In this document: one piece after another, positions 53,687 to 63,614 of the stretch
Numbering within the stretch: position 1 is the stretch's first letter
Layout: the number at the start of each line of letters is the position of its first letter
Assembly: GCA_947495575.1 (NCBI GenBank)
Contig: CANLZL010000001.1
Coordinates: 1 to 64,000, forward strand
DNA: 64,000 nucleotides
Direction of reading: 5' to 3'
Origin: an uncultured Nioella sp.
Lineage (GTDB): Bacteria; Pseudomonadota; Alphaproteobacteria; Rhodobacterales; Rhodobacteraceae
Program-made: the position numbers and the translations under genes
Notes under the pieces: model-generated
What the model saw: the letters and a program-made list of their open reading frames with translations, nothing else
Databases searched by the model: none
Told to the model about the DNA's origin: nothing

Positions 53687-55117
53687 TTACAGCCCTTTGG
53701 CGCGATAGCTCGAGGCAACACGGCCAATGGCGACCATGAATCCTGCTGTACGCAGGTCATGGACATCATTACGTGTCCGCCAGACTTCGCGCATCGACTG
53801 ATAGGCAATTCGCATCGTGTCATCGAGGCCCGAGCGCACAAGCTCCAGTTCCCCAGCACCGCGCAGGTATTTCTGCTTGAAATCCGGTGTCATCGACCAC
53901 GCATCGCCAAGGTGTTCGTCCAAACGCTGAAGTTCATCAACGATCAACTGGTGGCGCGCCTCTTCCTGACGCCGTTGCATCCGGCCAAAGCGAATATGGC
54001 TAAGGTTTTTGACCCATTCGAAATAGGAAACGGTGACACCGCCTGCATTCGCATAAAGGTCAGGAATAATCACCGTGCCTCGGTTGCGCAGGATATCGTC
54101 GGCGCCCGCCGTCACGGGACCATTTGCAGCCTCGATGATCAGCGGCGCCTTGATCGCCTGGGCGTTGTGCATATTGATCACGCCCTCAATCGCGGCTGGG
54201 ATCAGAATGTCACACTCCGCCTCAAGCGCGCGCAATCCATCCTCGATGAACTCAGCATCAGGATAACCTTTTACGCCGCCATGTTCTGCGATGTAGTCGC
54301 GCACGCTGTCGATATCAAAGCCACTTGCGTTGGCAATCGCGCCATCGCGCTCGATGATGTGGGTGACCTTGCAGCCATCTTCGGTCGACAGGAATTTGGC
54401 GGCATGATAGCCCACATTACCAAGCCCTTGCACGATCACCCGTTTGCCATCCAGCTTACCGCTTAGGTTTGCGCTGGCCACATCATCGGGATGCCGGAAG
54501 AACTCTTGCAGGCCGTACTGAACGCCTCGGCCTGTTGCCTCAACCCGCCCCTGAATGCCACCCGCATGCGGTGGTTTGCCGGTTACGCAAGCCTTTGCGT
54601 TAATATCGGTCGTGTTCATCCGAGCGAACTGGTCGGCGATGATCGACATCTCCTTTTCACCCGTTCCCATGTCAGGTGCGGGCACATTTTGGGCCGGATT
54701 GATCATGTCGCGCTTGATCAGCTCATAGGCGAAACGGCGCGTGATTTGTTCCAGCTCATGTTCTTCAAACTGGCGCGGGTCAATGCACAACCCGCCTTTC
54801 GAACCACCAAACGGTGCCTCGACCAGCGCGCATTTGTAGGTCATCAGCGCGGCCAGCGCCTCGACTTCGTCTTGGTGAACGTTAGGGGCATAGCGGATGC
54901 CACCCTTCGCAGGTTCAAAATGCTCTGAATGAACAGACCGGTAGCCGGTGAAAGTTCGAATTTCTCCTCTGAGGCGCACACCAAAACGAACGGTGTAAGT
55001 CGCGTTACATACACGTATTTTTTCTTCCAACCCGGCCGGCAGGTCCATTAGCGCAGCAGCGCGATTGAACATCAAATCTACGGATTGACGGAAACTTGGT
55101 TCTCCGGTTGACGACAT
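53687..55117 (-). CDS. NAD(P)-dependent glutamate dehydrogenase
   Basis: A 476-residue Glu/Leu/Phe/Val dehydrogenase. EPAKGGIRYAP and EAPFGGSKGGLCIDP hold the substrate and catalytic lysines; NVPAPDMGTG and the NAD motif VQGLGNVGYHAAK follow. Length and motifs fit glutamate dehydrogenase interconverting glutamate and 2-oxoglutarate; cofactor preference is not certain. ATG follows GGGAGGG with 6-base spacing; the ATG in MGGFAMSS lies in that Shine-Dalgarno and is rejected. The upstream gap, shared with the Tad-type genes, holds a dyad GGGCAGTTT-TC-AAACCGCCC followed by ATTTTTT on the plus strand. Confidence 0.94.
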   Translation of the reverse strand: MSSTGEPSFRQSVDLMFNRAAALMDLPAGLEEKIRVCNATYTVRFGVRLRGEIRTFTGYRSVHSEHFEPAKGGIRYAPNVHQDEVEALAALMTYKCALVEAPFGGSKGGLCIDPRQFEEHELEQITRRFAYELIKRDMINPAQNVPAPDMGTGEKEMSIIADQFARMNTTDINAKACVTGKPPHAGGIQGRVEATGRGVQYGLQEFFRHPDDVASANLSGKLDGKRVIVQGLGNVGYHAAKFLSTEDGCKVTHIIERDGAIANASGFDIDSVRDYIAEHGGVKGYPDAEFIEDGLRALEAECDILIPAAIEGVINMHNAQAIKAPLIIEAANGPVTAGADDILRNRGTVIIPDLYANAGGVTVSYFEWVKNLSHIRFGRMQRRQEEARHQLIVDELQRLDEHLGDAWSMTPDFKQKYLRGAGELELVRSGLDDTMRIAYQSMREVWRTRNDVHDLRTAGFMVAIGRVASSYRAKGL

Positions 55118-55392
55118 TGCAAACCCTCCCATGAATGTCGTGTCGGGCAGTTTTCAAACCGCCCATTTTTTGAGCGAAACATGGCTGGCCATTCGGTGCA
55201 AGTCGCGCGTGCCAAATTGCCGGATTTCTCGTTAAATTTGTCCAAACAGATCGTCAAACCATTGTTTCGTACAAGAAAACACCGCGTTTCCTGACACCTT
55301 TCGCCGCATTTTTGCCCTGAATCTGAAGGACACATGCATTGGGCCGGTGTGTTCCGTCCCATCCTTATTCGAATCTAGGCGAGGCATCTGGC

Positions 55393-56964
55393 ATGTCGAA
55401 GACCGAAAAAACATTCTCTAATCCTCTTCACGGCTGTGGCCGAATGCGGCGCTTTGCCAATGCAGAGGATGGGACAATCACGATCTTTGCCCTGATGATG
55501 TTCATTCTTATGTTGGCAGCGGGCGGTATTGCGATTGACGTGATGCGGTATGAGACACAGCGCACGCAGCTGCAATATACGCTGGACCGCGCCGTTTTGG
55601 CGGCGGCGGCGCTTAATCAGACAGAAGACCCGGAAGAGGTGGTGATCGACTATTTTGCGACCTCGGGTCTCGAAAACTATCGCCTACGCGTGGACGTCGA
55701 CGAAGGGCTGAACTACCGCCGGGTTGAAGCTTTCGCAGAGATGGATCTTCAATCCTACTTCATGAATATGATGGGTGTGGGGGTGATGACTTCTCCTTCG
55801 TCCGGTGCTGCCGAAGAACGAATTATGGATATCGAAATCTCGATGGTTCTCGATATCTCTGGCTCGATGGGATCGAACAGCAAGATTGCCAATATGCGCA
55901 ATGCGGCCAACGAATTTGTCGATACGGTTCTGGCCGCGAACGAAGATGAAGAACAGGTCTCGATCTCGCTAATTCCATACAACGGTATGGTTAACGCAGG
56001 CTCGACCATTGCCAGCGTTTTCAACTTATCCGACGAGCACAATTCATCGAATTGCACCAGATTTGATCCATCTTTCTATTTCTCAACCGCAATCGACCCA
56101 GACATGGATGAGATCGAGCGCATTGCGCATTTCGACTACAACAACAGGAACCGCTACCGCAATTTCCGCTCACCCTATTGCACGACGTCTGAATATGGCG
56201 CGATCTTGCCTTGGTCCAGCGACGCTGACGCGTTGCATAGCCGGATCAACAGTCTGAACGCCAATGGTTGGACGGCAATTGACCTGGGGATGCGGTGGGC
56301 CGTTGGCTTGCTGGACCCGGCTGCACAGCCGGCCGTGAGCGAGTTGATTGCCGATGGCACTGTTCACGAAGATTTCGAAGGTCGTCCCTTCAGCTATGAG
56401 GAGGACGAAGTTCTAAAGGTCATTATCCTGATGACGGATGGAGCCAATACCAATCAGTATGACGTCGTTCAGGACCGCAAGAGCGGTGGCTCGGGCGTCT
56501 TTGAAGACCCTGACACGGGCCGGACATCGGCCTATCTGCCGAATTACGACCTGTATTACTGGCATCATGATGACAGCTACAGCAATGAACCCTATGGCGG
56601 CTCGGATGCGGTTGAATTTTCGTGGCCTGAACTTTGGGGCACCTATTCGGCGCGGATGCTGGCGGGTGAGTTCTATTACTATGCGGGCGATTGGGACTAT
56701 TACCAGGACGTGCGCTATGACTCGATCGAACTATACGCCGGGGCCAATGCCGCCGACACGAACTTGCGCGCCATATGTGACGCCGCAAATAATGCAGGAA
56801 TCATCGTGTTCACTATTGCATTTGAGGCGCCGACACGCGGCCAAAGCGTGATGCAATACTGTGCGACGACACCGTCACATTACTATGACGCGGATGGCAT
56901 CGAAATCTCAGAGGCATTTGCGTCCATTGCCGCCTCGATCAACCAGCTCAAGCTGATTCAGTGA
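55393..56964 (+). CDS. TadG-like protein with vWA domain
   Basis: A 523-residue protein. Near the N-terminus is a pilin-like membrane segment (EDGTITIFALMMFILMLAAG), then a von Willebrand A-type domain with the metal-site motif DISGSMGSN and a later ILMTDGANTN. The middle is Tyr/Asp-rich. It resembles TadG/TadE-type proteins of Flp pilus systems, which act outside the membrane, possibly in anchoring or assembly. First of three likely cotranscribed genes (4-8 bases apart). The TadA/B/C and prepilin peptidase genes are not in this window. Confidence 0.87.
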   Translation: MSKTEKTFSNPLHGCGRMRRFANAEDGTITIFALMMFILMLAAGGIAIDVMRYETQRTQLQYTLDRAVLAAAALNQTEDPEEVVIDYFATSGLENYRLRVDVDEGLNYRRVEAFAEMDLQSYFMNMMGVGVMTSPSSGAAEERIMDIEISMVLDISGSMGSNSKIANMRNAANEFVDTVLAANEDEEQVSISLIPYNGMVNAGSTIASVFNLSDEHNSSNCTRFDPSFYFSTAIDPDMDEIERIAHFDYNNRNRYRNFRSPYCTTSEYGAILPWSSDADALHSRINSLNANGWTAIDLGMRWAVGLLDPAAQPAVSELIADGTVHEDFEGRPFSYEEDEVLKVIILMTDGANTNQYDVVQDRKSGGSGVFEDPDTGRTSAYLPNYDLYYWHHDDSYSNEPYGGSDAVEFSWPELWGTYSARMLAGEFYYYAGDWDYYQDVRYDSIELYAGANAADTNLRAICDAANNAGIIVFTIAFEAPTRGQSVMQYCATTPSHYYDADGIEISEAFASIAASINQLKLIQ

Positions 56965-56968
56965 GGTC

Positions 56969-57502
56969 ATGATGTGGGGCCAGGCCATCATAAAGCGATA
57001 TCTCAAGCGGCAGGAGGGCAGCGCGACGGTCGAGTTCGTCATCGTGTTCCCGATCATCCTGTTGCTGTTTATCGCGGCGTTTGAAACCTCAATGCTTTTG
57101 ACACGCCAGGTGTTGCTTGAAAGGTCGCTGGACAGCGCCGTGCGCCACCTGCGCCTGACGGCTGGGGTTAGCGCCACACATGATCAGATACGGACTAATA
57201 TTTGCGCCAACACGCTCGTCATACCGGATTGCGAGAACGCGCTATTGTTGGATTTGCGAACAATTGATCAGACATCCTATGCCCTGCCTGACTACCACGT
57301 GATGTGCGTAGACCGAACAGGTGTCGTGAACCCTGCCAATGAATTCGACGGTGGGGCTCAAAACGAACTGATGCTGATCCGTGCCTGTGCGGCTGTGGAT
57401 CGCATTCTTCCAATCTCTGGCCTTGGGCTGGACCTGACACGCGATGATACCGGCGCGATCCACCTGACCGCCGCATCCGTCTTCGTGAATGAGCCGGAGT
57501 AA
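56969..57502 (+). CDS. TadE-like pseudopilin
   Basis: A 177-residue protein with the TadE N-terminus RQEGSATVEFVIVFPIILLL: Gly before the cleavage point and Glu at +5, then a hydrophobic helix. The exported part has cysteines (NICANT, PDCENAL, VMCVDR, RACAAVD) that may pair. It should be processed by the prepilin peptidase and act as a minor pseudopilin. ATG ATG lies 4 bases past the TadG-like stop, so coupled. Confidence 0.88.
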   Translation: MMWGQAIIKRYLKRQEGSATVEFVIVFPIILLLFIAAFETSMLLTRQVLLERSLDSAVRHLRLTAGVSATHDQIRTNICANTLVIPDCENALLLDLRTIDQTSYALPDYHVMCVDRTGVVNPANEFDGGAQNELMLIRACAAVDRILPISGLGLDLTRDDTGAIHLTAASVFVNEPE

Positions 57503-57510
57503 GGAATGTC

Positions 57511-58161
57511 ATGCGCAACATGCTGAAGAAATTCTGGAAAGAAGAGAAAGCAACCGTCGCGCTTGAGGCGGTCCTGCTTACTCCAATCCTAGCCTGGGTC
57601 TTTATCGCGAGCTTTGTCTTTTTCGATGCGTTTCGGACATATAACACGTCGATCAAGGCAACCTATGCGGTGGCCGATGTTCTATCGCGCCGCACAGCAG
57701 AAATTGCCAGCTCGGATATCGAAGGCTTGTCGGATGTGTTCCAATTCCTGACGCGGGACACGGAAGGAACCGCCATTCGTATCACCCAAATCACGCGCCA
57801 GACCAGCGGATATCGGGTCGATTGGTCTCATGGAACGGATGGTATGACCTATGTTCGGGAATCGGATTTTGACGATTTTGTCGATCAGATCCCGATTATG
57901 GCGTTTGGTGACCGATTGCTGCTGGTCGAAACCGTTTTGCCATATAGCCCGGCCTTCTCTGTGGGTCTTACCGAGCAGGATTTCTACAGCTTTACCGTCA
58001 CCCGTCCGCGCTTTGCCGGGCAGGTCGCCTTTGATGCTGACATGGGCAATTCGTATGTCTACGACAATGGAAATGACGTGTTTGGCACGGACGGCATCTA
58101 TTATGTCGTAGAGGATGACGGTGTCGATGACGATCCCGCATGGGATGGTGGATCAACCTAG
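57511..58161 (+). CDS. Second TadE/TadF-like pseudopilin
   Basis: A 216-residue protein with KATVALEAVLLTPILAWVF as pseudopilin-type start and helix, followed by a beta-rich exported domain and an acidic C-terminus (EDDGVDDDPAWDGG). It lies 8 bases past the previous gene. By position and type it corresponds to TadF. The operon ends here. Confidence 0.85.
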   Translation: MRNMLKKFWKEEKATVALEAVLLTPILAWVFIASFVFFDAFRTYNTSIKATYAVADVLSRRTAEIASSDIEGLSDVFQFLTRDTEGTAIRITQITRQTSGYRVDWSHGTDGMTYVRESDFDDFVDQIPIMAFGDRLLLVETVLPYSPAFSVGLTEQDFYSFTVTRPRFAGQVAFDADMGNSYVYDNGNDVFGTDGIYYVVEDDGVDDDPAWDGGST

Positions 58162-58178
58162 TTCAGAGGTATGTCAGA

Positions 58179-58454
58179 CTAGTCGAACAGACGCTCACCC
58201 ATCTGATCAATCAGAGTTTTGGCCTTAAGCGTGGCTGCTTCAGCTGCTTGTTCAGCCGAGTTAAATGTATCGGCCCGGATCAGATGATGGACCTTCACCT
58301 CACCACCAATTTCCTTCTCGATCCTTGCGCCAAGGCGGAAGTTTCCGCCCTCTGAGACGGGTTCGGGGAAGATGGTGAAGTCACTATGCATCTCGGGCTG
58401 TGGGCCTTTCGCGCCGCCACCCGATCCACCGAAGAGTTTTTTCAAAAGAGACAT
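58179..58454 (-). CDS. HlyU-family protein
   Basis: A 91-residue protein of the HlyU family (MSLLKKLFGG, then FRLGARIEKEIGGEVKVHHLIRAD, and a helix with QAAEAATLKAKTLIDQ). The family is named after a Vibrio regulator but alphaproteobacterial members are uncharacterised. AAGGA lies 9 bases before the ATG. It converges on the Tad-type operon. Confidence 0.85.
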   Translation of the reverse strand: MSLLKKLFGGSGGGAKGPQPEMHSDFTIFPEPVSEGGNFRLGARIEKEIGGEVKVHHLIRADTFNSAEQAAEAATLKAKTLIDQMGERLFD

Positions 58455-58777
58455 ATGCGGGTTCCTTCCGATTTTGCCAGATGGTGACATATCGCGTTGG
58501 GGAATGCACGGGGGAGTTTGGCGCACGCTTTGGGGTGCGCTTTATTTGGCTGAGGTCGGGCATCTTAAGCAGAGCGGCGACACTTTCGGGCCATCAATAG
58601 CAACTCTTTGCGCGGAACCAAGGCCGTCAGGCCGCCGCGCATCACCAGACCGCCCCGGGCTGGTGATTGGCTGGCGTTGCGTTTTGTATTGAGGGTAAGC
58701 GAAGTTGCGGAGAAAAAGCGCATTCTTAAACCGTTTTTCACCATCGCGCGGTCCGGTGCAGCGCAGCTTACACTCGT
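58455..58777. other. Gene-free stretch between hlyU-like gene and rpoD
   Basis: No coding sequence I can support. It holds a terminator-like hairpin on the plus strand (GCGCAC, 8-base loop, GTGCGC, TTTATTT at 58521-58547), a GGCC-GTCA-GGCC hairpin, and an 8-bp dyad ATCACCAG / CTGGTGAT with an 11-base loop near 58640-58670. A small RNA is possible but not shown. Confidence 0.4.
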
Positions 58778-58802
58778 AAAAAAGGCGCCCCTCTGGGCGC
58801 CT
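58778..58802 (-). terminator. Intrinsic terminator of rpoD
   Basis: On the minus strand a perfect 8-bp stem AGGCGCCC-AGAG-GGGCGCCT runs straight into TTTTTT, six bases past the rpoD stop. Confidence 0.95.
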
Positions 58803-58807
58803 CATAA

Positions 58808-60802
58808 TCACTGATCCAGGAAACTTCTGAGTTTCCGACTGCGGCTAGGGTGCTTGAGTTTCCTCAGCGCCTTTGCCTCGATCTGCCTGATCCGTTCGCG
58901 GGTTACGCTGAACTGTTGGCCCACCTCCTCAAGCGTGTGGTCTGTATTCATGCCAATGCCAAAGCGCATCCGCAGAACACGTTCCTCACGCGGGGTGAGG
59001 GAAGCGAGCACGCGGGTGGTGGTTTCCTTCAGGTTCTCCTGAATGGCAGAATCCAAAGGCAGAACCGCGTTCTTATCCTCGATGAAGTCGCCAAGCTGCG
59101 AATCTTCCTCATCGCCAATCGGCGTTTCCAGCGAGATCGGTTCCTTGGCGATCTTCATCACCTTGCGGACCTTCTCCAAAGGCATCTGCAGCTTTTCGGC
59201 CAATTCTTCCGGCGTCGGTTCGCGGCCGATTTCATGCAGCATCTGGCGACCGGTGCGGACCAGCTTGTTGATCGTTTCGATCATATGAACCGGAATACGG
59301 ATCGTGCGGGCTTGGTCGGCAATCGAGCGTGTGATCGCCTGGCGGATCCACCATGTCGCGTAGGTCGAGAATTTATAGCCACGGCGATATTCGAACTTAT
59401 CGACCGCTTTCATCAGGCCGATATTACCTTCCTGAATTAGGTCCAGGAATTGCAGGCCGCGATTGGTGTATTTCTTGGCGATCGAGATCACGAGACGAAG
59501 GTTGGCTTCGACCATTTCCTTTTTGGCCTGACGGGCTTCTTTCTCACCTTTTTGGACCTGCTGCACGATGCGACGGAATTCGGAGATATCCAGACCAACA
59601 TAAGTGCCGACCTGTGCCATATCGGATCGCAGCGTTTCAACCTTGTCACGCGAACGTTCGAACAGCGCTTGCCAGCCACGACCGGGATTGTCGGCCATGC
59701 GGTCGACCCAGGTGGGATCCAGCTCATAGCCGCGGTAGCATTCGATAAATTCACGGCGGTTGATGCGAGCCTGGTCGGCCAGTTTCACCATTCCGGAATC
59801 GATCGACATAACGCGTCGGTTGATGCCATAAAGCTGGTCGATCAGAGCTTCGATCCGGTTGTTATGCAAGTGAAGCTCATTCACCAGTTCAACAATCTCG
59901 GAGCGTAGTTTCTGATAGTCTTTCTCTTCACGCGCAGTGAAAGAGCTGTCTTCGTTCAAGGTCGCGGAAATCCGGGAATCCTGCATTGCCGCCAATTGTT
60001 CATAATCATCGGCGATGCGATCCAGCGTTTCCAGAACGCGCGGTTTCAGCGCGGCCTCCATCGCGGCAAGCGACATGTTGGCCTGTTCATCCTCGTCATC
60101 ATCATCGTCATTGGCGATGGGATTGCCGTCGGCGTCCAGCTCTTGCGCTTTTTCTTTGTTTTCGGTCGAAGGAGCGGCATCCGTATTAACCGCCGCACCC
60201 GGGGTTACGGTTTCTTCTTCGTCCTCTTCCATCTGGTTGCCAAAAGTGGCGTCCAGGTCGATGACGTCGCGCAGCAGGATTTCTTCTTCCAGAAGTTCGT
60301 CACGCCAGATGGTGATAGCCTGGAAGGTCAGAGGGCTTTCGCACAGGCCCGCGATCATCGTGTTGCGGCCCGCCTCGATGCGTTTGGCAATCGCGATCTC
60401 GCCTTCACGGCTCAGCAACTCGACCGAGCCCATTTCGCGCAGATACATCCGAACCGGGTCGTCTGTGCGATCAAGTTTTTCAGTTTCGGTTGTGGAGACG
60501 GCTACCTCGCGGGATGAGGATGCGTCGACAATATCGGTCGAACCCGATTTGCCATCGCTTTCATCTTCAGCTTCTTCATCTTCAATGATGTTGATGCCCA
60601 TTTCCGACAGCATCGACATTACGTCTTCGATCTGTTCGGAACTGACCTGCTCTGGTGGCAAAACCGTGTTCAGCTGGTCATAGGTGATGTACCCTTTCGC
60701 CCGCGCCTCGGCGATCATCTTTTTAACGGCGGCTTGGCTCATGTCGAGGCTATGTGCACCCTCGTCACCGTCGGATTTACGATCGTCGGTATCTTTTGCC
60801 AT
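58808..60802 (-). CDS. rpoD: RNA polymerase primary sigma factor RpoD
   Basis: A 664-residue housekeeping sigma. Region 1.1 (about 20-90), the acidic non-conserved insert (DDDDDEDEQ), region 2 with [13 protein letters not shown], region 3, and region 4.2 helix-turn-helix ([20 protein letters not shown]) are all present. ATG follows AAGGGG by 9 bases. It lies 84 bases downstream of dnaG in the same direction, the classical dnaG-rpoD macromolecular-synthesis order, with rpsU absent. Confidence 0.98.
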   Translation of the reverse strand: MAKDTDDRKSDGDEGAHSLDMSQAAVKKMIAEARAKGYITYDQLNTVLPPEQVSSEQIEDVMSMLSEMGINIIEDEEAEDESDGKSGSTDIVDASSSREVAVSTTETEKLDRTDDPVRMYLREMGSVELLSREGEIAIAKRIEAGRNTMIAGLCESPLTFQAITIWRDELLEEEILLRDVIDLDATFGNQMEEDEEETVTPGAAVNTDAAPSTENKEKAQELDADGNPIANDDDDDEDEQANMSLAAMEAALKPRVLETLDRIADDYEQLAAMQDSRISATLNEDSSFTAREEKDYQKLRSEIVELVNELHLHNNRIEALIDQLYGINRRVMSIDSGMVKLADQARINRREFIECYRGYELDPTWVDRMADNPGRGWQALFERSRDKVETLRSDMAQVGTYVGLDISEFRRIVQQVQKGEKEARQAKKEMVEANLRLVISIAKKYTNRGLQFLDLIQEGNIGLMKAVDKFEYRRGYKFSTYATWWIRQAITRSIADQARTIRIPVHMIETINKLVRTGRQMLHEIGREPTPEELAEKLQMPLEKVRKVMKIAKEPISLETPIGDEEDSQLGDFIEDKNAVLPLDSAIQENLKETTTRVLASLTPREERVLRMRFGIGMNTDHTLEEVGQQFSVTRERIRQIEAKALRKLKHPSRSRKLRSFLDQ

Positions 60803-60886
60803 GCGGTATCCCCTTCGCGGGCGTGGTGATTCGCCCCTCACGTTAATCCACTGTCTTAGCGCGAATCATTGATTCGCACACCCGGA

Positions 60887-62815
60887 TCAGCGGGTCTTTT
60901 TCTCCCAAGGCTTGGCTGCGATCAAGTCACTAAGCTTCTTTGATAAATCACTTTCATCCTCACCACCCGATGAACCGTCCCCAGATTTGGGCGAATCGGC
61001 CATTTGCCGGGCGTGAAGCGCGTGATTTATGCGCCAGTTCAGGCGCTCTTCTTCGGCGTGATCTAAGTCTTCCAGAGCCTCGGCCATTTCGTCATCGATG
61101 CCGCGCCGCGCGGCGAGTTTTGCAAATTCTTCGGCCAGACATTTGGCCGCCTTTTCGGTATCACCGGGCGCGCGCACACAAGGTGCAATGCGGACATGGC
61201 CAAGGCGAAGCAAGTTTTCAAGGGCTTCAGACAGATTTGCCTGACTCAGTGCCTCACGCAGCACGTCCGGGTCACGTTCCGGTGTGGCCAGCAGAAACCC
61301 GGCAAGCCGCGCTTGATCAGGTCGGTTGGGTTCCAACCGTTCCAATTGCGCTTCGAACTGGTCAATCAGAGTAGGTGACAGGCAAAGCGTGGCCAGGATC
61401 AGGGCAGTCCGCAGGTCGCTGTGGGACAATCCGCCCGCTGCAAGGGCAGAGGCACGGGTGTCGGCCATAGGTGCCGCCGGAGCATTGCGTGGCCGAAACC
61501 CACTAGAATTGCCGCCGCGATTGGGGCGTGGGGCGCGGAAAAGCTGAAACCGCAGGTCTTTCAGCGCCTGGCCGTAATGATGGCGCAGGGATGGGTCCTG
61601 GATCTGGCCAATTGCCTGCCGCAGCGATTTATCCAGCGCAGCCCGGCGTTCCGGGCTGTCGAAGTTTTTGCCCTCGGTTTCACGTCGCCACAGCAACTTG
61701 ACCATCGGCTCGGCCTTTCCGAGCAGGTCTTTCATCGCGTCGCGGCCTTTCGCCTTGATCAGATCGTCAGGATCCTGCCCCTCGGGCATCAGGCAAAATC
61801 GGAGTGTTTTCCCAACCTCAAGCAGCGGCAGGGCGAGGTCTATCAAACGCATGGCGGCCCGCAAACCTGCCTTATCGCCATCCAGCGCGATGATCGGTTC
61901 ATCTGTCATACGCCACAACAGACGCAGTTGGTCTTCGGTGATCGCGGTGCCAAGCGGGGCGACGGCGGCATGAAACCCGGCGCGATCCAGTGCGATCACA
62001 TCCATGTACCCTTCTGCAACAATCAGGGAATGACCCTTGCCCACTGCCTCACGGGCGGGACCATGGTTGTAAAGGGCACGGCCCTTGTCAAAAAGCTCGG
62101 TCTCGCGACTGTTGAGGTATTTGGCACGCGCATTGGGGTCCATCGCCCGGCCACCAAAGCCAATGCAGCGCCCGCGTGCGTCACGAATGGGAAAGGTAAT
62201 GCGGTCACGAAATGCATCATAGGGCGTGCCGCCATCGTCCGGCTTGGTGGCAACGCCTGCGGCAACCACCAGCTCTTCGGCAAGGCCCTTGCCGGTCAGT
62301 GCCTGAAACGTGCCCTGACGGACAGAAGGAGCAAAGCCGATCTCGAAACGATCCAACGCGGCCTCATCCAGACCACGCCGGGTCAAGTATTCCCGCGCGT
62401 CTGCCCCCGCCGCACTGCGCAACATCATGCGGAAATGAGCAACCGCGGCCTCGGCCACATCGGCGATTTGCGTGCGCCGGTCTGCCTTTTCCTGCGCGCG
62501 TGGATCCCGCTCGGGTATCGGCATCCCAGCCTCACGTGCCAAAATCTGGACCGCTTCCATGAATCCCACATTCTCGGTCGCCTGCACAAAATTGATAGCA
62601 TCGCCTTTTTCGTGACAGCCAAAGCAGTAATAAAACCCTTTGCGGTCATCGACGTGGAAAGATGCAGTTTTTTCCTGATGGAAGGGGCAGGGGGCCCACA
62701 TATCACCTTTGCCCTGATTTGATTTTCGTTGATCCCACATCACTTTGCGCCCGACCACATCCGTGATCGAGATGCGCGTACGCAGCTCATCCATAAAACC
62801 AGGGGGCAGACTCAT
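60887..62815 (-). CDS. dnaG: DNA primase
   Basis: A 642-residue primase. The CHC2 zinc finger is Cys43, His46, Cys64, Cys67 (CPFH and CFGC); the TOPRIM core has VAEGYMDVIALD and ALDGDKAGLRAA; the C-terminal helicase-interaction part follows a Pro/Arg-rich linker. It makes RNA primers for replication. Start MSLPPGFMDE follows AGGA. rpoD is downstream. Confidence 0.98.
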   Translation of the reverse strand: MSLPPGFMDELRTRISITDVVGRKVMWDQRKSNQGKGDMWAPCPFHQEKTASFHVDDRKGFYYCFGCHEKGDAINFVQATENVGFMEAVQILAREAGMPIPERDPRAQEKADRRTQIADVAEAAVAHFRMMLRSAAGADAREYLTRRGLDEAALDRFEIGFAPSVRQGTFQALTGKGLAEELVVAAGVATKPDDGGTPYDAFRDRITFPIRDARGRCIGFGGRAMDPNARAKYLNSRETELFDKGRALYNHGPAREAVGKGHSLIVAEGYMDVIALDRAGFHAAVAPLGTAITEDQLRLLWRMTDEPIIALDGDKAGLRAAMRLIDLALPLLEVGKTLRFCLMPEGQDPDDLIKAKGRDAMKDLLGKAEPMVKLLWRRETEGKNFDSPERRAALDKSLRQAIGQIQDPSLRHHYGQALKDLRFQLFRAPRPNRGGNSSGFRPRNAPAAPMADTRASALAAGGLSHSDLRTALILATLCLSPTLIDQFEAQLERLEPNRPDQARLAGFLLATPERDPDVLREALSQANLSEALENLLRLGHVRIAPCVRAPGDTEKAAKCLAEEFAKLAARRGIDDEMAEALEDLDHAEEERLNWRINHALHARQMADSPKSGDGSSGGEDESDLSKKLSDLIAAKPWEKKTR

Positions 62816-62973
62816 GGGGAGAGTATCCTAGGGAGTTCTGTGAGAGTCCAGACAGGACAGTTGGCAATGCGGGTCAGGTCGAATGTCATCAATTTGACAC
62901 AAATCCAACATGATTACGTCGCGAAACCTCTGCAACTTAGAACACTTGGGGGCGTTTCTTACGGGAACGCAAA

Positions 62974-63153
62974 ATGTTTGCAGCCTTTCTATCCGACGAT
63001 GCCGGAGCCATTACTGTCGATTGGGTTGTCCTGACCGCAGCAATTGTTGGGCTAGCGATCGCTGTTGTCGCACTCATTCAGGCGGCGGCGGAATCTCCGA
63101 CCAATGCGCTGAATTCCTCTGTTCGTAGCGATATCATTGCAACTGAGTTCTGA
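62974..63153 (+). CDS. 59-residue Flp-type pilin-like protein
   Basis: MFAAFLSDDAGAITVDWVVL then TAAIVGLAIAVVALIQ and a short polar tail ending IIATEF. Size and layout fit an Flp pilin: short leader, Gly before the cleavage point, one hydrophobic helix, small tail. Position +5 is Asp instead of the usual Glu. GAITVDWVVLTA is identical to the larger pilin-like protein at 4027-4503. A GGGAA sequence lies 6 bases before ATG. The TadG/TadE genes 5 kb away may be its partners. Confidence 0.75.
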   Translation: MFAAFLSDDAGAITVDWVVLTAAIVGLAIAVVALIQAAAESPTNALNSSVRSDIIATEF

Positions 63154-63191
63154 CCTCGACAAGTCAGATCAAGGCGATGCATCCTTGCGGG

Positions 63192-63614
63192 ATGCAGATC
63201 CGCTTGACCATTCCGACACATGGCCCCGGCCTTTATGAATTTACACATGACGCCAATGCTTGGCTTGCGGGGCTTTCCGTGTCTGCTGGGATGTTCATTG
63301 CTTTTATTCAGCACACCTCGGCTTCGCTGCTCATTCAGGAGAACGCGGATCCCGAGGTCCAAACCGATCTGACGGCCTTTTTTCACCGGCTGGTGCCGCC
63401 AACAACCGATCCGTCTATGTCGTATCTGACCCATACTTATGAAGGACCCGATGATATGCCCGCACATATCAAGGCGGCGATGATGCCTGTCAGCCTGACC
63501 GTCCCGATCGTAAACGCGCGGCTTGCGCTCGGAACGTGGCAGGGGCTCTACGTGGTCGAGCATCGCCGCGCGCCGCATCAGCGCAATGTCGTCTTGAGCG
63601 TTCAGCCCGGTTAA
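63192..63614 (+). CDS. YjbQ/UPF0047 family protein
   Basis: A 140-residue YjbQ-type protein: FIQHTSASLLIQENADPEV and later HRRAPHQRNVVLSV are the family hallmarks, with conserved His residues. YjbQ homologues have weak thiamine-phosphate synthase activity; the natural role is unclear. Start MQIRLTIPT is preferred over an ATG five codons earlier from family length. The stop overlaps the convergent partial gene by 4 bases. Confidence 0.9.
   Translation: MQIRLTIPTHGPGLYEFTHDANAWLAGLSVSAGMFIAFIQHTSASLLIQENADPEVQTDLTAFFHRLVPPTTDPSMSYLTHTYEGPDDMPAHIKAAMMPVSLTVPIVNARLALGTWQGLYVVEHRRAPHQRNVVLSVQPG

Noticed and set aside
61421-62722. Long plus-strand frame opposite dnaG
   Set aside because: Antisense shadow of GC-rich dnaG codons; no family features or Shine-Dalgarno.
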